64,000 nucleotides of DNA, taken from positions 1 through 64,000 of the forward strand of contig WLWL01000002.1 of assembly GCA_012103605.1 (NCBI GenBank), written 5' to 3'. Under the pieces are notes generated by a model. That model did not search any database. It saw only the letters and a list, made by a program, of their open reading frames with translations, and had not been told where the DNA came from. A program made the translations under genes and the position numbers. Source of the DNA: Candidatus Nanopelagicales bacterium (GTDB lineage: Bacteria > Actinomycetota > Actinomycetes > S36-B12). Below are positions 1 through 10,890 of the stretch, one piece after another. The stretch's first letter is position 1. Each line of letters opens with the position of its first letter.

Positions 1-209
1 TGGGGGAGTCGGCACTGAGCGGAGCGAGAATCTGGATCCACGAATCCGAGTCGCCCACGCGCAGCATCGCCTCACGCACCCCCTGCTCAGTATTGACTTC
101 TTCGTGGTCGACGGTCATGTGGAAGGCGCGAGCGTAGAAGGCGACGGCTTCGTCGAAATCAGCGACCGCGATGCCGACATGGTCGATGCGGGTAACCAGA
201 GGATGCATG
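1..209 (-). CDS. mce: methylmalonyl-CoA epimerase / VOC family protein (N-terminal part; runs off window edge)
   Basis: Reverse complement from ATG at 209 reads MHPLVTRIDHVGIAVADFDEAVAFYARAFHMTVDHEEVNTEQGVREAMLRVGDSDSWIQILAPLS, a VOC/MCE N-terminus (HVGIAV motif). Not in the supplied ORF track because it is truncated by the window. Confidence 0.85.
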
Positions 210-277
210 GCAACTATGGTTGCACGAGCAGGGAGCCGGTGACACCTGCAGGCGTGACTGAGTATCGGGAAGGTTGA

Positions 278-1486
278 GTGGTTGAGATGAGTCTGCGCGA
301 TGGAGCGGTTGTTCTGGGCGGAGCACGAACTCCGATGGGCCGACTGCAGGGCGCTTTGTCATCGCTTTCTGCAGCTGACCTTGGAGGATTCGCGATTGCC
401 GGTGCGCTCGAGCGCTCGGGGGTTCCGCCGACCGACGTTGACTACGTGGTTCTCGGCCAGGTCCTGCAGGCTGGTGCTGGCCAGAACGCGGCCCGTCAGG
501 CAGCCATCGCCGGGGGACTCGGCATGGCGATTCCGGCTCTGACGATCAACAAGGTGTGCCTGTCGGGGATCGACGCGATCGCTCTCGCCGATCAGTTGAT
601 CCGCGCTGGAGAGTTCGACACCGTTGTCGCCGGAGGTATGGAGTCGATGTCACAGGCTCCCCACCTGCTGATTGGTTCGCGCGAGGGTAAGAAGTACGGC
701 GACTGGACCATGATCGATGCCCTGGCGTTTGACGGACTCACGTGCGCGTTCGACGAATGCGCCATGGGAGAAGCGACGGAGCGATACAACGACCGCTACG
801 CGTTGACGCGACAAGAGCAGGACGCGGTCGCCGAGGCGTCGCATCGTCGAGCCGCAGCCGCGCAATCGGCCGGAATCTTGGCCGAGGAAATCACCCCGGT
901 GCGAATTCCCCAGCGCAAGGGTGACGACATTGTCGTCGCCGACGACGAAGGTATTCGGGCCGAAACGACCGCGGAGTCTTTGGGACGTCTGCGCCCGGCC
1001 TTCGCACCCGAAGGAACGATCACCGCGGGGAACGCGTCGCAGATTTCAGACGGCGCGGCTGCCCTCGTCGTCACCTCGCGTGCAGCGGCCGAGCGACTCG
1101 AACGAACCCCGATGGCGTTCCTGGGCAGCCACGGAGTTGTCGCCGGGCCCGACCCGTCACTTCACGAACAGCCAGCGGCGGCGATCGAGGCGGCGTGCAC
1201 CAAAGAGGGAATCTCCGTTTCCGACCTCGACCTGGTGGAGATCAATGAAGCATTCGCCGCCGTTGCCGTTGCCTCCATCAAGCGTCTGGGAATCGATGAC
1301 TCGCGCCTCAACGTGAACGGTGGCGCAATCGCGCTTGGCCACCCCATCGGAATGTCCGGAGCCCGCCTCGTGTTGCACCTGATGTATGAGCTGCGTCGTC
1401 GAGGTGGCGGAATCGGGGCAGCAGCCCTGTGTGGCGGCGGTGGCCAGGGGGATGCGCTGATTATCGAAGTGCCCGCCGCGACGTAA
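278..1486 (+). CDS. acetyl-CoA C-acetyltransferase (thiolase)
   Basis: 402 aa; [11 protein letters not shown] active-site Cys region, [38 protein letters not shown] motifs. Start may be ATG at 287. Confidence 0.93.
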   Translation: MVEMSLRDGAVVLGGARTPMGRLQGALSSLSAADLGGFAIAGALERSGVPPTDVDYVVLGQVLQAGAGQNAARQAAIAGGLGMAIPALTINKVCLSGIDAIALADQLIRAGEFDTVVAGGMESMSQAPHLLIGSREGKKYGDWTMIDALAFDGLTCAFDECAMGEATERYNDRYALTRQEQDAVAEASHRRAAAAQSAGILAEEITPVRIPQRKGDDIVVADDEGIRAETTAESLGRLRPAFAPEGTITAGNASQISDGAAALVVTSRAAAERLERTPMAFLGSHGVVAGPDPSLHEQPAAAIEAACTKEGISVSDLDLVEINEAFAAVAVASIKRLGIDDSRLNVNGGAIALGHPIGMSGARLVLHLMYELRRRGGGIGAAALCGGGGQGDALIIEVPAAT

Positions 1487-1570
1487 GCGATTCGTGTACC
1501 CGCCGAGGCGAGACCGCGAAAGGATGCCGCAGACACAGACTGCAGCCGAGCCCGAAGGAGACCGAGCAGG

Positions 1571-2620
1571 ATGACCGACGAGGTCGATCGGCTGATGGCC
1601 GGGATCGCCGAGCGCAAGGTACGGGACCTTGCGCGAGCGATCACCCTTGTCGAAAACGGGGGACCGGACGGTCTCGAACTCCTTCGGCGGCTTGCGGAAC
1701 AGGCCCGGGGTGGCGCTGAACGCCCACGTAGCCACGTCGTCGGCATCACCGGATCACCGGGGGTGGGCAAGTCCACGATGACCGCGGCACTGATTACGGC
1801 GTTCCGTGCCCGAGGTCAGTCGGTTGCTGTCGTTGCAGTGGATCCGTCGTCGCCGTTCTCCGGAGGCGCGCTGCTCGGTGATCGGATCCGCATGCAGTCG
1901 CACTCCTCAGATGAGAACGTCTTTATTCGATCGATGGCCTCACGCGGTCACCTCGGTGGACTGGCGGCCGCGGCCGGACACGTCCTGCGAGTTCTCGACG
2001 CCGCCGGATTCGACGTCGTGCTGGTGGAGACGGTGGGTGTGGGCCAATCGGAAGTCGAAGTAGCCGCAGCAGCGGACACGACCATCGTCATGCTGGCGCC
2101 GGGAATGGGCGATGGAATTCAGGCGGCGAAAGCTGGAATTTTGGAGATCGGTGACCTGTTTGTAGTGAATAAGGCCGACCGCGAAGGCGCCCAGACAACG
2201 GCCCGGGATCTGCGGCAGATGATCTCGCTCGCGACCAGCCAGCAGAACGCGACTAGCCGGCAGAACGCGACAGGTCCACAGAAAACGACGACCGAAGCAG
2301 ATGACGCAGTCGCAGAATGGACGCCGCCGGTGCTCACCGCCATCGCCAGCACTGACACCGGAATCGACGACATCGTGGCTGCGATCGCTGATCATCGTGC
2401 GTGGGCGCTCGATCACGGTGAACTCGATCGCCGACGCCTGGCCCGAGCTCGCGAGGAGGTCATAGCGACCGCTGTGGGAATGGTGCGCTCACGTATCGAG
2501 GCCGCTTCCTCGATGTCGGCCTTCGAGGATTCGGTCAGCGCGGTTGCCCACGGGGAGGCGGATGTGCACGGGGCAGCCGAGGCGTTGGTCGACGAGATGG
2601 GGTCGAGCGCAGGGTCATGA
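1571..2620 (+). CDS. meaB: methylmalonyl-CoA mutase-associated GTPase MeaB (ArgK family)
   Basis: 349 aa; GITGSPGVGKSTM P-loop, VAVDPSSPFSGGALLGDRIRM, VVNKAD motifs typical of MeaB/ArgK. Confidence 0.93.
   Translation: MTDEVDRLMAGIAERKVRDLARAITLVENGGPDGLELLRRLAEQARGGAERPRSHVVGITGSPGVGKSTMTAALITAFRARGQSVAVVAVDPSSPFSGGALLGDRIRMQSHSSDENVFIRSMASRGHLGGLAAAAGHVLRVLDAAGFDVVLVETVGVGQSEVEVAAAADTTIVMLAPGMGDGIQAAKAGILEIGDLFVVNKADREGAQTTARDLRQMISLATSQQNATSRQNATGPQKTTTEADDAVAEWTPPVLTAIASTDTGIDDIVAAIADHRAWALDHGELDRRRLARAREEVIATAVGMVRSRIEAASSMSAFEDSVSAVAHGEADVHGAAEALVDEMGSSAGS
2231..2284 (+). repeat. in-frame 18-bp tandem repeat x3 inside meaB (ATSQQN/ATSRQN/ATGPQK)
   Basis: gcgaccagccagcagaac / gcgactagccggcagaac / gcgacaggtccacagaaa. 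Confidence 0.85.
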
Positions 2621-2649
2621 GTACGTGGCGTGAATCGTGCTCGTAAGCC

Positions 2650-2727
2650 CGGGTCGTGAGTCCAGGTCGTCAGTCCGGGTCGTCAGTCCGGGTCGTCAGT
2701 CCAGGCCCAAAGCCCAGGTCCGAGCGG
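2650..2727. repeat. 13-bp intergenic tandem repeat (about 6 units, degenerate at the 3' end)
   Basis: cgggtcgtgagtc caggtcgtcagtc cgggtcgtcagtc cgggtcgtcagtc caggcccaaagcc caggtccgagcgg between meaB and the thioredoxin-domain gene. Confidence 0.9.
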
Positions 2728-2796
2728 GTCGAAGACAAGCCCTGACCCAACCGGGTATCGAATCCGTGCCGTGGGCCCATGCGCCACAATGGGGTG

Positions 2797-3711
2797 GTGA
2801 GTACTCCGAACTTCGCCGGCGCCGTGGACCTCGGCGCCCTCGCGGCGCAAAAGGATCAGCAGCGTAAGACCGATGCGGCCATGGAGGGGGCTCCTGCCGG
2901 GCTGATCATCGATGCCACCGCGGCCAACTTCCAGACCGAAGTCATGGATCGATCCATGACGGTGCCGGTCATCTTGGATCTGTGGGCGACCTGGTGCGGG
3001 CCCTGCAAGCAATTGTCACCGCTATTGGAACAACTTGCTGCCGAGTACGCGGGACGGTGGATTCTTGCCAAGGTCGACGTCGATGCTGAACAACAGATTG
3101 CTGCAGCGTTCCAAGTGCAATCGATCCCATCAGTTTTTGCCGTTATCGGTGGACAAGTGGCACCGCTGTTCCAAGGGGCTCTCCCGGAGCCGCAGTTGCG
3201 TCAGGCCATCGACAAGGTTCTCGAGATAGCTGCCAGTCAGGGAATCGATGGGGCAGTGCAGGGCGAGGAAGTCTCCGATGACGTTGACGCCGAACTCGAT
3301 GCCGGTGATCCGCGATTCGATCCGGCAGTTGAGGCGATAGACGCTGGCGACTGGCCAGCTGCCCGAGCCGCCTATCAGAAGATTCTTGACGAGTCACCGG
3401 CCGACAGCGATGCGGCGGCGGGACTGGCAATGGTGGATCTCTACGAGCGGACCGAAGGCCTCGACCCGGTCGCCGCACTGCAGTCAGCCTCCAGCGGCGA
3501 CGACATCGATGCCCAACTCCTGGCCGCGGATGTCGAGGCTCTGCAGGGCAATTGGTCGGCGTGCTTCACCCGCCTCATCGACGCCGTTCGGCAATCCGCG
3601 GGTGATGATCGCGAGCGTGCCCGGACCCGGATCGTCGAACTGTTCTCGGTCGCGGGCGACGATCCAGCCGTGGCATCTGCACGAACGGCTCTGGCCAGCG
3701 CTCTTTTCTGA
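2797..3711 (+). CDS. thioredoxin-domain/tetratricopeptide protein (CnoX/YbbN-like co-chaperone)
   Basis: ORF 2779..3711; likely GTG start near 2797. LWATWCGPCKQLSPLLEQLA thioredoxin motif followed by C-terminal helical repeats (YQKILDESPADSDAAAGLAMVDLY). Confidence 0.85.
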   Translation: MSTPNFAGAVDLGALAAQKDQQRKTDAAMEGAPAGLIIDATAANFQTEVMDRSMTVPVILDLWATWCGPCKQLSPLLEQLAAEYAGRWILAKVDVDAEQQIAAAFQVQSIPSVFAVIGGQVAPLFQGALPEPQLRQAIDKVLEIAASQGIDGAVQGEEVSDDVDAELDAGDPRFDPAVEAIDAGDWPAARAAYQKILDESPADSDAAAGLAMVDLYERTEGLDPVAALQSASSGDDIDAQLLAADVEALQGNWSACFTRLIDAVRQSAGDDRERARTRIVELFSVAGDDPAVASARTALASALF

Positions 3712-3756
3712 ACGTGCCCGGCTCTCTCGTGAGATGAGAGCGTGTGAGGAGATGGT

Positions 3757-4449
3757 GTGTGCGGCCGGTATGCGGCAAGTCGAGAAGCGAGTGAAGTCGG
3801 CGACTGGTATCGAGTTGAGGAGCTTCCGTCGACGGAACTCGCCCCGCGGTTCAACGTCGCTCCCACATCCGAGGTGTACATCGTTGTCGATGAGGACAAA
3901 ACGCGACGCCTGACCGTTGCCCGCTGGGGATTGATCCCGTCGTGGTCCTCAGATGCCTCACGTGCGAGTCGGATGATCAACGCGCGGTCGGAATCCGTGG
4001 CGACGAAGCCTTCCTTCCGGGCGGCATTTCGACGCCGCAGGTGTGTGGTTCCGGCGGATGGCTATTACGAATGGCGCCCGGCACCCGAAGTCGCCGGTTC
4101 GCGTAAGCAGCCGTTCTACATCTATCCCCGGAGCGGTGAACCGCTGGCCATGGCGGGACTGTTCGAGGACTGGCACGGGCCCCACGGGGAGATGCGCACG
4201 TGCACGATTTTGACCCAGGAGGCGGTAGGGCCCGTGGCGGATATTCACGACCGGATGCCCGTGGAGGTGCCCGAGTCCTGGTGGGAACGATGGCTGGATC
4301 CTCACCTGGAGGATGCGCAGGGCGCATTGGAGGACATCTGCGCGCAGTCTCGAGCGGGCGTGGAGTCGGGCTCGCGTGGCTTTCACCCGGTATCCACGCG
4401 CGTCAACGCCCCGGTGAATGAGGGTGCCGACCTCATCACACCGGTCTGA
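3757..4449 (+). CDS. SOS response-associated peptidase, SRAP/YedK/HMCES family (abasic-site processing)
   Basis: Starts MCGRYA (catalytic Cys2), PRFNVAPTSEV, RWGLIPSW, INARSE motifs. Confidence 0.93.
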   Translation: MCGRYAASREASEVGDWYRVEELPSTELAPRFNVAPTSEVYIVVDEDKTRRLTVARWGLIPSWSSDASRASRMINARSESVATKPSFRAAFRRRRCVVPADGYYEWRPAPEVAGSRKQPFYIYPRSGEPLAMAGLFEDWHGPHGEMRTCTILTQEAVGPVADIHDRMPVEVPESWWERWLDPHLEDAQGALEDICAQSRAGVESGSRGFHPVSTRVNAPVNEGADLITPV

Positions 4450-4492
4450 GAGCCCACCCGGTTGCCAATGAACGTGCGTAGGCTGATGGGCG

Positions 4493-5140
4493 ATGCCTGA
4501 AGCCCCCGCCGCAATGGACCCTCACTCGAGCGACCCGAGCGACCCGAGTCGTGAGTTGTCGGACGAGGAGCTCTCGACTCTTTTCGCAACCGACGCCTTG
4601 CCCTATCTCGATCAGTTGTACGGCACTGCCCTTCGCATGACGCGCAGCCCCGCGGATGCCGAGGATCTTGTCCAGGAGACGTACGCGAAGGCCTTCGCGG
4701 CGTACCGGACGTTCCAGCAGGGGACCAACCTGAGGGCATGGCTGTTTCGCATCCTGCGAAACACGTTCATCAATGACTATCGCAAGGCTCAACGTCAACC
4801 CTTTTTCCAACCCACCGATGAGCTGGGAGACGCCCAGATGCTGGACATCGAGATACGTTCCGCCGGAGGCAGTCGCTCCGCCGAGATAGAGGCGCTGGAG
4901 TTGTTGGGTGACGATGACGTGTCGGCGGCGTTGGCCGAGATCTCCGAGGAATTCCGAACGGCGGTCGTCTTGGCCGACGTGGAGGGGTTCAGCTACCGGG
5001 AAATAGCGGACATCATGGATTCACCGGTCGGAACGGTGATGTCGCGCGTGCATCGGGGAAGAAAAGCGCTGCGGGGATTGTTGGATGAGTATGCGAAGGA
5101 TCGAGGACTCGTCGGCGCCCGGGGAGGTGAGGAATCATGA
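4493..5140 (+). CDS. sigR: RNA polymerase sigma-70 (ECF, SigR/SigH-like) sigma factor
   Basis: 215 aa; [57 protein letters not shown]; region 4 [34 protein letters not shown]. Followed by a ZAS anti-sigma gene. Confidence 0.9.
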   Translation: MPEAPAAMDPHSSDPSDPSRELSDEELSTLFATDALPYLDQLYGTALRMTRSPADAEDLVQETYAKAFAAYRTFQQGTNLRAWLFRILRNTFINDYRKAQRQPFFQPTDELGDAQMLDIEIRSAGGSRSAEIEALELLGDDDVSAALAEISEEFRTAVVLADVEGFSYREIADIMDSPVGTVMSRVHRGRKALRGLLDEYAKDRGLVGARGGEES

Positions 5141-5418
5141 GTTGCGGACGCCCGCACGAGACTCCCTGTTCGCAGGTGGTGGCTTCTTTGAGTGCCTACA
5201 TCGACGGTGAAGTCGGGGCTGAGGAGTATCGCTTGATCGCCGTCCACCTCACCGAATGCCCACCGTGCGAACACCAACGGCAGGAAGTTCGACGAGTACA
5301 AGCCCTCGTGGTTCGCGCCTCGGCGAGTATTGCGACACCCGAGGGCCTGCGTGCACGTATTCAGGCAACGGTTCTTTCCAATACCTCTCATCAGCGTCCC
5401 GGTGACGATCAGGAGTAG
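5137..5418 (+). CDS. rsrA: zinc-binding anti-sigma factor (RsrA-like)
   Basis: 93 aa; [11 protein letters not shown] (HxxxCxxC) motif, 4-bp overlap with the sigma gene. Confidence 0.85.
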   Translation: MSCGRPHETPCSQVVASLSAYIDGEVGAEEYRLIAVHLTECPPCEHQRQEVRRVQALVVRASASIATPEGLRARIQATVLSNTSHQRPGDDQE

Positions 5419-5460
5419 GCTCCGGTCAGCCCATCATTCAACGGGCCCACATGAGGAGCC

Positions 5461-5676
5461 ATGGCACACACGATCAGCGCGGAAATGGTCGCGTCGGTGC
5501 ACAGCGTTGAGGTTTCGCCCGGGGACAGTGTGGATGCCGGCGGTCTCCTGGTTGTCCTGGAGTCGATGAAGATGGAGATTCCGGTGCTCGCGGAGCACGC
5601 GGGCCTGGTCGAGGAGATCTTCGTCGAGGTGGGAACGGTCGTCCAAGAGGGCGACGCCCTGGTGTCCTTGCGCTAG
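5461..5676 (+). CDS. biotin/lipoyl-binding carrier protein (stand-alone BCCP-like domain)
   Basis: 71 aa; LESMKMEIPVLAEHAG biotinyl-lysine motif. Confidence 0.9.
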   Translation: MAHTISAEMVASVHSVEVSPGDSVDAGGLLVVLESMKMEIPVLAEHAGLVEEIFVEVGTVVQEGDALVSLR

Positions 5677-5686
5677 GGCGGCACGG

Positions 5687-6091
5687 ATGACGGTGTTTTC
5701 GCCCCCGCAGTCGTGGATTGGGCGTCGCGGTGAGTTCGACGCCCCGGTGACGGACGCAGACACGGCTATTGCGGTGGGCAGCGGTGACGTCGCGGTGCTC
5801 GCGACACCGCGGTTGATCGCCTGGATGGAACGCGCCACGGTCCTCGCCGTCGATGCGGAGATGGCACCGGAGTGCACCAGTGTCGGGGTGTCAGTCGAGG
5901 TTGCTCATCGGAGGCCGACTCCCGTCGGAGCGCGCGTGACGATCTGGGCGACGGTCACGCACGTAGACGCAGGGCGCATCACGTTCGAGGTCGGAGCCGA
6001 TCATGTCGCGCCATCCGGTGAACGGATAGACGGAATCGGGCGGGGAACGATCGTCCGCGCTGTCGTCGAACGTGCCTCCTTCGGTAACTGA
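5687..6091 (+). CDS. thioesterase-family (hot-dog) protein
   Basis: 134 aa; ATPRLIAWMERATVLAV...VGVSVEVAHRRPTPVGARVTIWATV resembles FlK/thioesterase-like proteins. Confidence 0.75.
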   Translation: MTVFSPPQSWIGRRGEFDAPVTDADTAIAVGSGDVAVLATPRLIAWMERATVLAVDAEMAPECTSVGVSVEVAHRRPTPVGARVTIWATVTHVDAGRITFEVGADHVAPSGERIDGIGRGTIVRAVVERASFGN

Positions 6092-6098
6092 CGAAACG

Positions 6099-7865
6099 TC
6101 AGATACCGGTGGTCGAGCGCGGGTAGGCGACCTCCGGGTCGGTGAGCACGTTGACGAGGTAGGGACCGTCGTAGTTGCGTGCACGATCGAGTGCCGGGCC
6201 GATGTCGGATGCTTCCGTCACCGTCTCCCCAGCACCGCCGAGCGCCGCGACCACGTCGTCGTACCGGACCGGTGGTAAGTCGGCCAACACGTCGTAGCCG
6301 TAGAGGAAACGCATGGGATGACGCTCGAGGCCCCAGCCGGAGTTGTTGCCGACAACCATGGTGACCGGGACGCGGTGCCGCACCAGTGACTCGACGTCCA
6401 TCAAGGAGAAGCCCGCCGCCCCGTCGCCCATCAGCAGCCAGGGATGGGAGTCCGGCCGGGCAACGTGCGTTCCCAGGGCGTATCCCGGTCCGGTGCCCAG
6501 GCATCCGAAGGGACCGGGATCGAGCCAGCAGCCGGGTTGCGCCGGTTCTATGAAGCGACCGGCGAAGGAGACGAAGTCGCCACCGTCGCCGATGACGACG
6601 TCCGCGTCATCGATTCGGGAATGCAGCTCCCGGTAGATCCGCGCGGGGTGGATAGGCGCGGCGTCAGAGGTGAGCATGTCGTGGTCGCCCGAGCGCGCTG
6701 ACTCGGCTACCTCGGCCAAACGTCGACACCATGCAGTGGAGTCTTTCGCGCCCGGGGCGCTCATCGATGCCGAAGGCGACCACCGGCCGGAGTCCATGCC
6801 CGCGGCACGAGCCTGGGTTAGCAGGTCCTCGAATATCTGACGGAGATCTCCGGCGATCGACAGTGCGTGCGGTGCGTGCGAAGCGATCTGCGTGGGTGAG
6901 TCGATGAGATGGATGACCGGCGTGGGTTCGGGTGAATCCTTAGGGCCGAACGTTCCGTAGCCCAAGCGGAAGTCCACCGGTGCGCCGGCGACGATCACAA
7001 CATCGGCATCGGTGAAGGCCGCGGATCGAGCGCGCGTCACCAGGAGCGGGTCCGACGGGTGCAAAATCCCTCGTCCCATGCCGTTGGCGATCGTGGGAAT
7101 CTGCGCACTGGCGACGAATTCACGTGCGGCCTCGACCGCGGCTCCGGCCCAGACGTCGGAGCCAATGACCAGGAGTGGTCGTTGGGCGCCGGCGAGAATG
7201 CTGGCCGCACGATCGAGGTCGCCGACGATCTCCTGGTCGGCGCCCTCCGAGGCACCGGTGTCCGGTGGCGTCGACGATGTCGTGGGAGTGAAGAAGACGT
7301 CCATCGGAATATCGACGAAAGTGGGGCCGCGGTGAGATGTGCGGGCGGTGTCAAAAGCCGCGTCGATGGTGGCACGGATGTCGGACGCATCGTGGACGGT
7401 CGTCGCTGATTTCGTCACCGGGGCAAGCAACGGGACGTGGTCGAGTTCCTGCAGAGCGCCCGATCCCCAGCGGTAGTCCGGGGCCCGACCCCCAACTAGG
7501 ACCAGCGGGCTGCCGTTCATCCACGCACCCGTGACTGCACTCAGCGCGTTGGTGACTCCTGGGCCTGCGGTGACGGCGGCAAACCCGGGGATTCGGCTGA
7601 GTTTCCCGACGGCTTCCGCAGCGAAGACGGCGGTTTGCTCGTGTCGAACATCCAACAGCGGCAGACGGCCCCCGCGTTCGGCCGACTGGGTCGAATCTGC
7701 CGACCGCACCGCGTCGGCACCGCCCACGGCCGCGTCGAACAGCGGAAAGATATGGGCCCCGGACAACGTGAAGAGCGCCTGCGCCCCGCACTCGATGGCC
7801 GCGTCGACGGCATGGTGCCCACCATGCACGGGTTCTCCGGCGGCGTGCTCACCCGAATCGCTCAT
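6099..7865 (-). CDS. thiamine-pyrophosphate-dependent enzyme, acetolactate synthase large-subunit-like
   Basis: 588 aa; [31 protein letters not shown]-terminal [36 protein letters not shown]-binding motif. Confidence 0.88.
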   Translation of the reverse strand: MSDSGEHAAGEPVHGGHHAVDAAIECGAQALFTLSGAHIFPLFDAAVGGADAVRSADSTQSAERGGRLPLLDVRHEQTAVFAAEAVGKLSRIPGFAAVTAGPGVTNALSAVTGAWMNGSPLVLVGGRAPDYRWGSGALQELDHVPLLAPVTKSATTVHDASDIRATIDAAFDTARTSHRGPTFVDIPMDVFFTPTTSSTPPDTGASEGADQEIVGDLDRAASILAGAQRPLLVIGSDVWAGAAVEAAREFVASAQIPTIANGMGRGILHPSDPLLVTRARSAAFTDADVVIVAGAPVDFRLGYGTFGPKDSPEPTPVIHLIDSPTQIASHAPHALSIAGDLRQIFEDLLTQARAAGMDSGRWSPSASMSAPGAKDSTAWCRRLAEVAESARSGDHDMLTSDAAPIHPARIYRELHSRIDDADVVIGDGGDFVSFAGRFIEPAQPGCWLDPGPFGCLGTGPGYALGTHVARPDSHPWLLMGDGAAGFSLMDVESLVRHRVPVTMVVGNNSGWGLERHPMRFLYGYDVLADLPPVRYDDVVAALGGAGETVTEASDIGPALDRARNYDGPYLVNVLTDPEVAYPRSTTGI

Positions 7866-7879
7866 CGCTCCACGCTACT

Positions 7880-9388
7880 TTGTTCTCTGTGCCGATACCT
7901 GCGCGTTTGGTCAATGAGCGCACGGACCTGTCGTCCGCCGACCTCGAGCACCTGACGGCCATCGTCGAGGACTGGTCGCTCCTGGCGGACCTTTCCCTCT
8001 CGGATCTCATCTTGTGGCTGCCGACATGGAACGACGCAGGAGCTCTCGCGGTGGCCCACGTTCGACCGACAACGGCCCCGACGAGCACACCCGAGGATGT
8101 CATCGGGACGTTTTCTCCCCGTGGTCGTCTCGCTGCCCTGGATCAAGCCCTGACGTTCGGTCGAAGTGTGACGAGGCGCGACGCCGCGAATCCTTTGGTT
8201 CCCACGGCCGTCGAGGCGTATCCCATTCACCGCCCGGTGCGAGCCGCCCGGTCGACCGACAGCGAAGGCGAGTCGGGACGAGACCGCGATGTCATCGGGG
8301 TGGTTGTCCGTCGAGCCTCGTCGGCCCCTCGGGTGGCGGGGCAATTGGAGGAGTTCTACTTGTCCACCGCGGACATCTTGTTCGCCATGTTGATCTCTGG
8401 GCAGTTCCCGGTGCCGGAAACGGTCACCGGAGCAACCGGTCGCCCGCGCATCGGAGACGGGGTGGTGCGGCTCGACTCATCGGGGACGGTGGCCTACGCC
8501 AGCCCGAACGCGGTGAGTGCTCTGCGACGCCTGGGCCTGGCGACGGACGTTGTCGGCGCTGACTTCTCGGGCATCGTGACCCGGCTGCTGCAACGTCACG
8601 GAACCGTGGACGCGGCCATCGCTGATCTGGCACGGGGTCGAGTTGCCGGGCGGGCAGACATCGAGGGTTCGAATGCGACGGTTCTGGTGCGGTCGATACC
8701 TCTGCGACGTTCGGGCCCGATCGACGGTGCGGTGTTGCTGTTAAGGGATACCACCGATATTCGTCGGCGTGAACGAGCTCTGCTTTCCAAGGACGCCACC
8801 ATCCGCGAGATCCATCATCGGGTGAAGAACAATCTTCAGACGGTGGCGGCTCTCTTGAGGCTTCAAAGCAGACGCTCGTCCGATGAGGCGATCTCCGCTG
8901 CGCTGGGTGATGCGCAGGTGCGCGTAGCGGCGATTGCGGTGGTGCATGAAGCGCTTTCTTCCGATTCCAGCAATGAGGCAGATCTGGGTGAATCGGTGGA
9001 GTTCGACCGCATCGTGCGTGCGCTGTTCTCCATCGTTGTCGAGGATCCCCAGTCTCCACTGACGTTGGAGTTGTCGGGGGAGGCGGGACGGCTGTCGGCG
9101 GAGCGAGCCACGCCGCTGGCGATGTGTGTCTCTGAGTTGGTGCACAACGCTGTTCAACACGCTCAGGGAACGTTCGTCACGGTGGAGGCCATCCGTGCGC
9201 CGGACTCCTTGACGATCGCCGTTGTGGACGATGGCGTCGGCGTGGATCCCGATCAGTTAGATGCGGCTGGTCTTGGACTCAACATCGTGCAATCGTTGGC
9301 GACGACAGAGCTCGGTGGCACCTTTGAATTCGCTGATCAGGAATATGGAACGCGTGCCGTTGTGCATGTACCGCTGAGCGGGGGATAA
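7880..9388 (+). CDS. pdtaS: sensor histidine kinase, HisKA_2/PdtaS-like
   Basis: 502 aa; PAS-like centre, [25 protein letters not shown] phosphoacceptor, HATPase motif [26 protein letters not shown]. Confidence 0.85.
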   Translation: MFSVPIPARLVNERTDLSSADLEHLTAIVEDWSLLADLSLSDLILWLPTWNDAGALAVAHVRPTTAPTSTPEDVIGTFSPRGRLAALDQALTFGRSVTRRDAANPLVPTAVEAYPIHRPVRAARSTDSEGESGRDRDVIGVVVRRASSAPRVAGQLEEFYLSTADILFAMLISGQFPVPETVTGATGRPRIGDGVVRLDSSGTVAYASPNAVSALRRLGLATDVVGADFSGIVTRLLQRHGTVDAAIADLARGRVAGRADIEGSNATVLVRSIPLRRSGPIDGAVLLLRDTTDIRRRERALLSKDATIREIHHRVKNNLQTVAALLRLQSRRSSDEAISAALGDAQVRVAAIAVVHEALSSDSSNEADLGESVEFDRIVRALFSIVVEDPQSPLTLELSGEAGRLSAERATPLAMCVSELVHNAVQHAQGTFVTVEAIRAPDSLTIAVVDDGVGVDPDQLDAAGLGLNIVQSLATTELGGTFEFADQEYGTRAVVHVPLSGG

Positions 9389-9440
9389 GTGACGATGTCC
9401 GCCGACGCCGGACCGTTGGATCGCCCTTAGGTGTTCGGGA

Positions 9441-9695
9441 CTAGACGTTCGTGCGGGCTCGCATGCGGGCGTTGCGGCGCTTGAGGGCGCGACGCTCGTC
9501 CTCGCTCAGGCCGCCCCACACACCGGCGTCTTGACCGCTTTCGAGAGCCCAGAGCAGGCATTCGTCGACCACCGGGCATCGGCGACAGACAGCCTTGGCC
9601 TCATCGATTTGAATGAGTGCTGGCCCGGTGTTTCCAATGGGAAAGAACAACTCCGGATCTTCGTCACGGCAGGCCGCGTCGTGGCGCCAGTCCAC
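9441..9695 (-). CDS. whiB1: WhiB-family Fe-S transcriptional regulator (WhiB1/WblE-like)
   Basis: 84 aa; four Cys (AACRDED..., CRRCPVVDEC), GVWGGLSEDERR motif. Confidence 0.92.
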   Translation of the reverse strand: MDWRHDAACRDEDPELFFPIGNTGPALIQIDEAKAVCRRCPVVDECLLWALESGQDAGVWGGLSEDERRALKRRNARMRARTNV

Positions 9696-9942
9696 GCGTC
9701 ATCACTCCAAAAAACTGCGCACCGGGGTTGCCGGCACTCGTGAAAGTCTTCACGACCGGGCTCGACTGGGAGGGGGGCGGGGGGTCTCCCCGGCTACCCT
9801 CGGAGGAAGGCGACCCGAACGTTAGGACTTAGGGCACCCCAAGCGTTGCAGAGGCGGGCCCCCGACACAAGCCCAAAGGGCCACTATTCGGACTTCCGCG
9901 TCATTTCTTCACACCGTTAAATACTAAATGTCCGATTTTTGG

Positions 9943-10878
9943 CTATGGACCCATGACCAGTAGGGCCGACGGGTGGGAGGTGAATGTGGCGTCCTGCGTG
10001 GTTCCCAGGCCCTCGCCGTCGATCTGGATCGGCACCGGCTGTTCGGAGCGAAAGGAGAAGCCGGCCTGGTCGTGCCACCGCACGATGCTCGATCGGGTGG
10101 ACGCCCCGTCGGTGCGGGTCAGCATGCGCGCCGCGGCCCGGACGGTGGTCAAGGGGCCCAGATTGCGCAGGGCAAACAGGTCGAGTCCGGTCTCGAAGGA
10201 TGCGTGGGGGCAGGGGTCGATCGGGAGAGCGCCGAAATAGGTCCACGGGGAAGCGTTCTGCACGATTCCGAGGACGACGCCCGCGGTCGGAGCAGATCCC
10301 GGTCGAGTGACCGTCATCTCGGGGCCATCCCGCTCCGCGAAGTACTCCCGCACCGTCGTCATGAAGTACCGCAAGGGCGTCGCGCGATGGCCACGCGTGC
10401 GCTGCTGTTCCATGGACGCAATGATCTGGGCGTCCATGCCTAGGCCAGCGTTAACCGCGAACCAGCGCGTGAACTCCGGTGTCGTCACGTGCCCGAGGCC
10501 GATGCGGCGAAATACTCCGTCGCGTGTGGCGCGCAGGATGACCCCGGTCGCTTCGACCGGATCGGTCGGAATCTGCAGGGCACGGGAGAAGACATTGGCG
10601 CTGCCGCCAGGAATCACGCCGAGCGCCGGCACGTCACGTCCGGGGCCGTCGCGCAGAATCCCGTTGAGAACTTCGTTGACAACACCGTCTCCACCGAGTG
10701 TGATGACAGCGTCGAGGCCGTTGTCGATGGCCCAGTGCCCGAGATCTACCCCGTGGCCACGATGAGTAGTGAAGGTAATTTCCAGATTCAATTCATGGGA
10801 CAGCGCCTGCACGATCACATCGGTGGTTCGGGTCGAAGTGGTGGTGGCGCGTGGGTTGACGACCAGCAGCGCCCGCAT
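9943..10878 (-). CDS. diacylglycerol kinase-family lipid kinase (YegS/DagK-like)
   Basis: MRALLVVNPRATTTS..., ITLGGDGVVNEVLNGI, LGVIPGGSANVFSRAL. Start placed at ATG 10878 rather than the track start. Confidence 0.9.
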   Translation of the reverse strand: MRALLVVNPRATTTSTRTTDVIVQALSHELNLEITFTTHRGHGVDLGHWAIDNGLDAVITLGGDGVVNEVLNGILRDGPGRDVPALGVIPGGSANVFSRALQIPTDPVEATGVILRATRDGVFRRIGLGHVTTPEFTRWFAVNAGLGMDAQIIASMEQQRTRGHRATPLRYFMTTVREYFAERDGPEMTVTRPGSAPTAGVVLGIVQNASPWTYFGALPIDPCPHASFETGLDLFALRNLGPLTTVRAAARMLTRTDGASTRSSIVRWHDQAGFSFRSEQPVPIQIDGEGLGTTQDATFTSHPSALLVMGP

Positions 10879-10890
10879 GGCGAGGAGCCT

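Noticed and set aside
2650-2727. Possible CRISPR array
   Set aside because: 13-bp head-to-tail units with no spacers and no cas genes; a simple tandem repeat.
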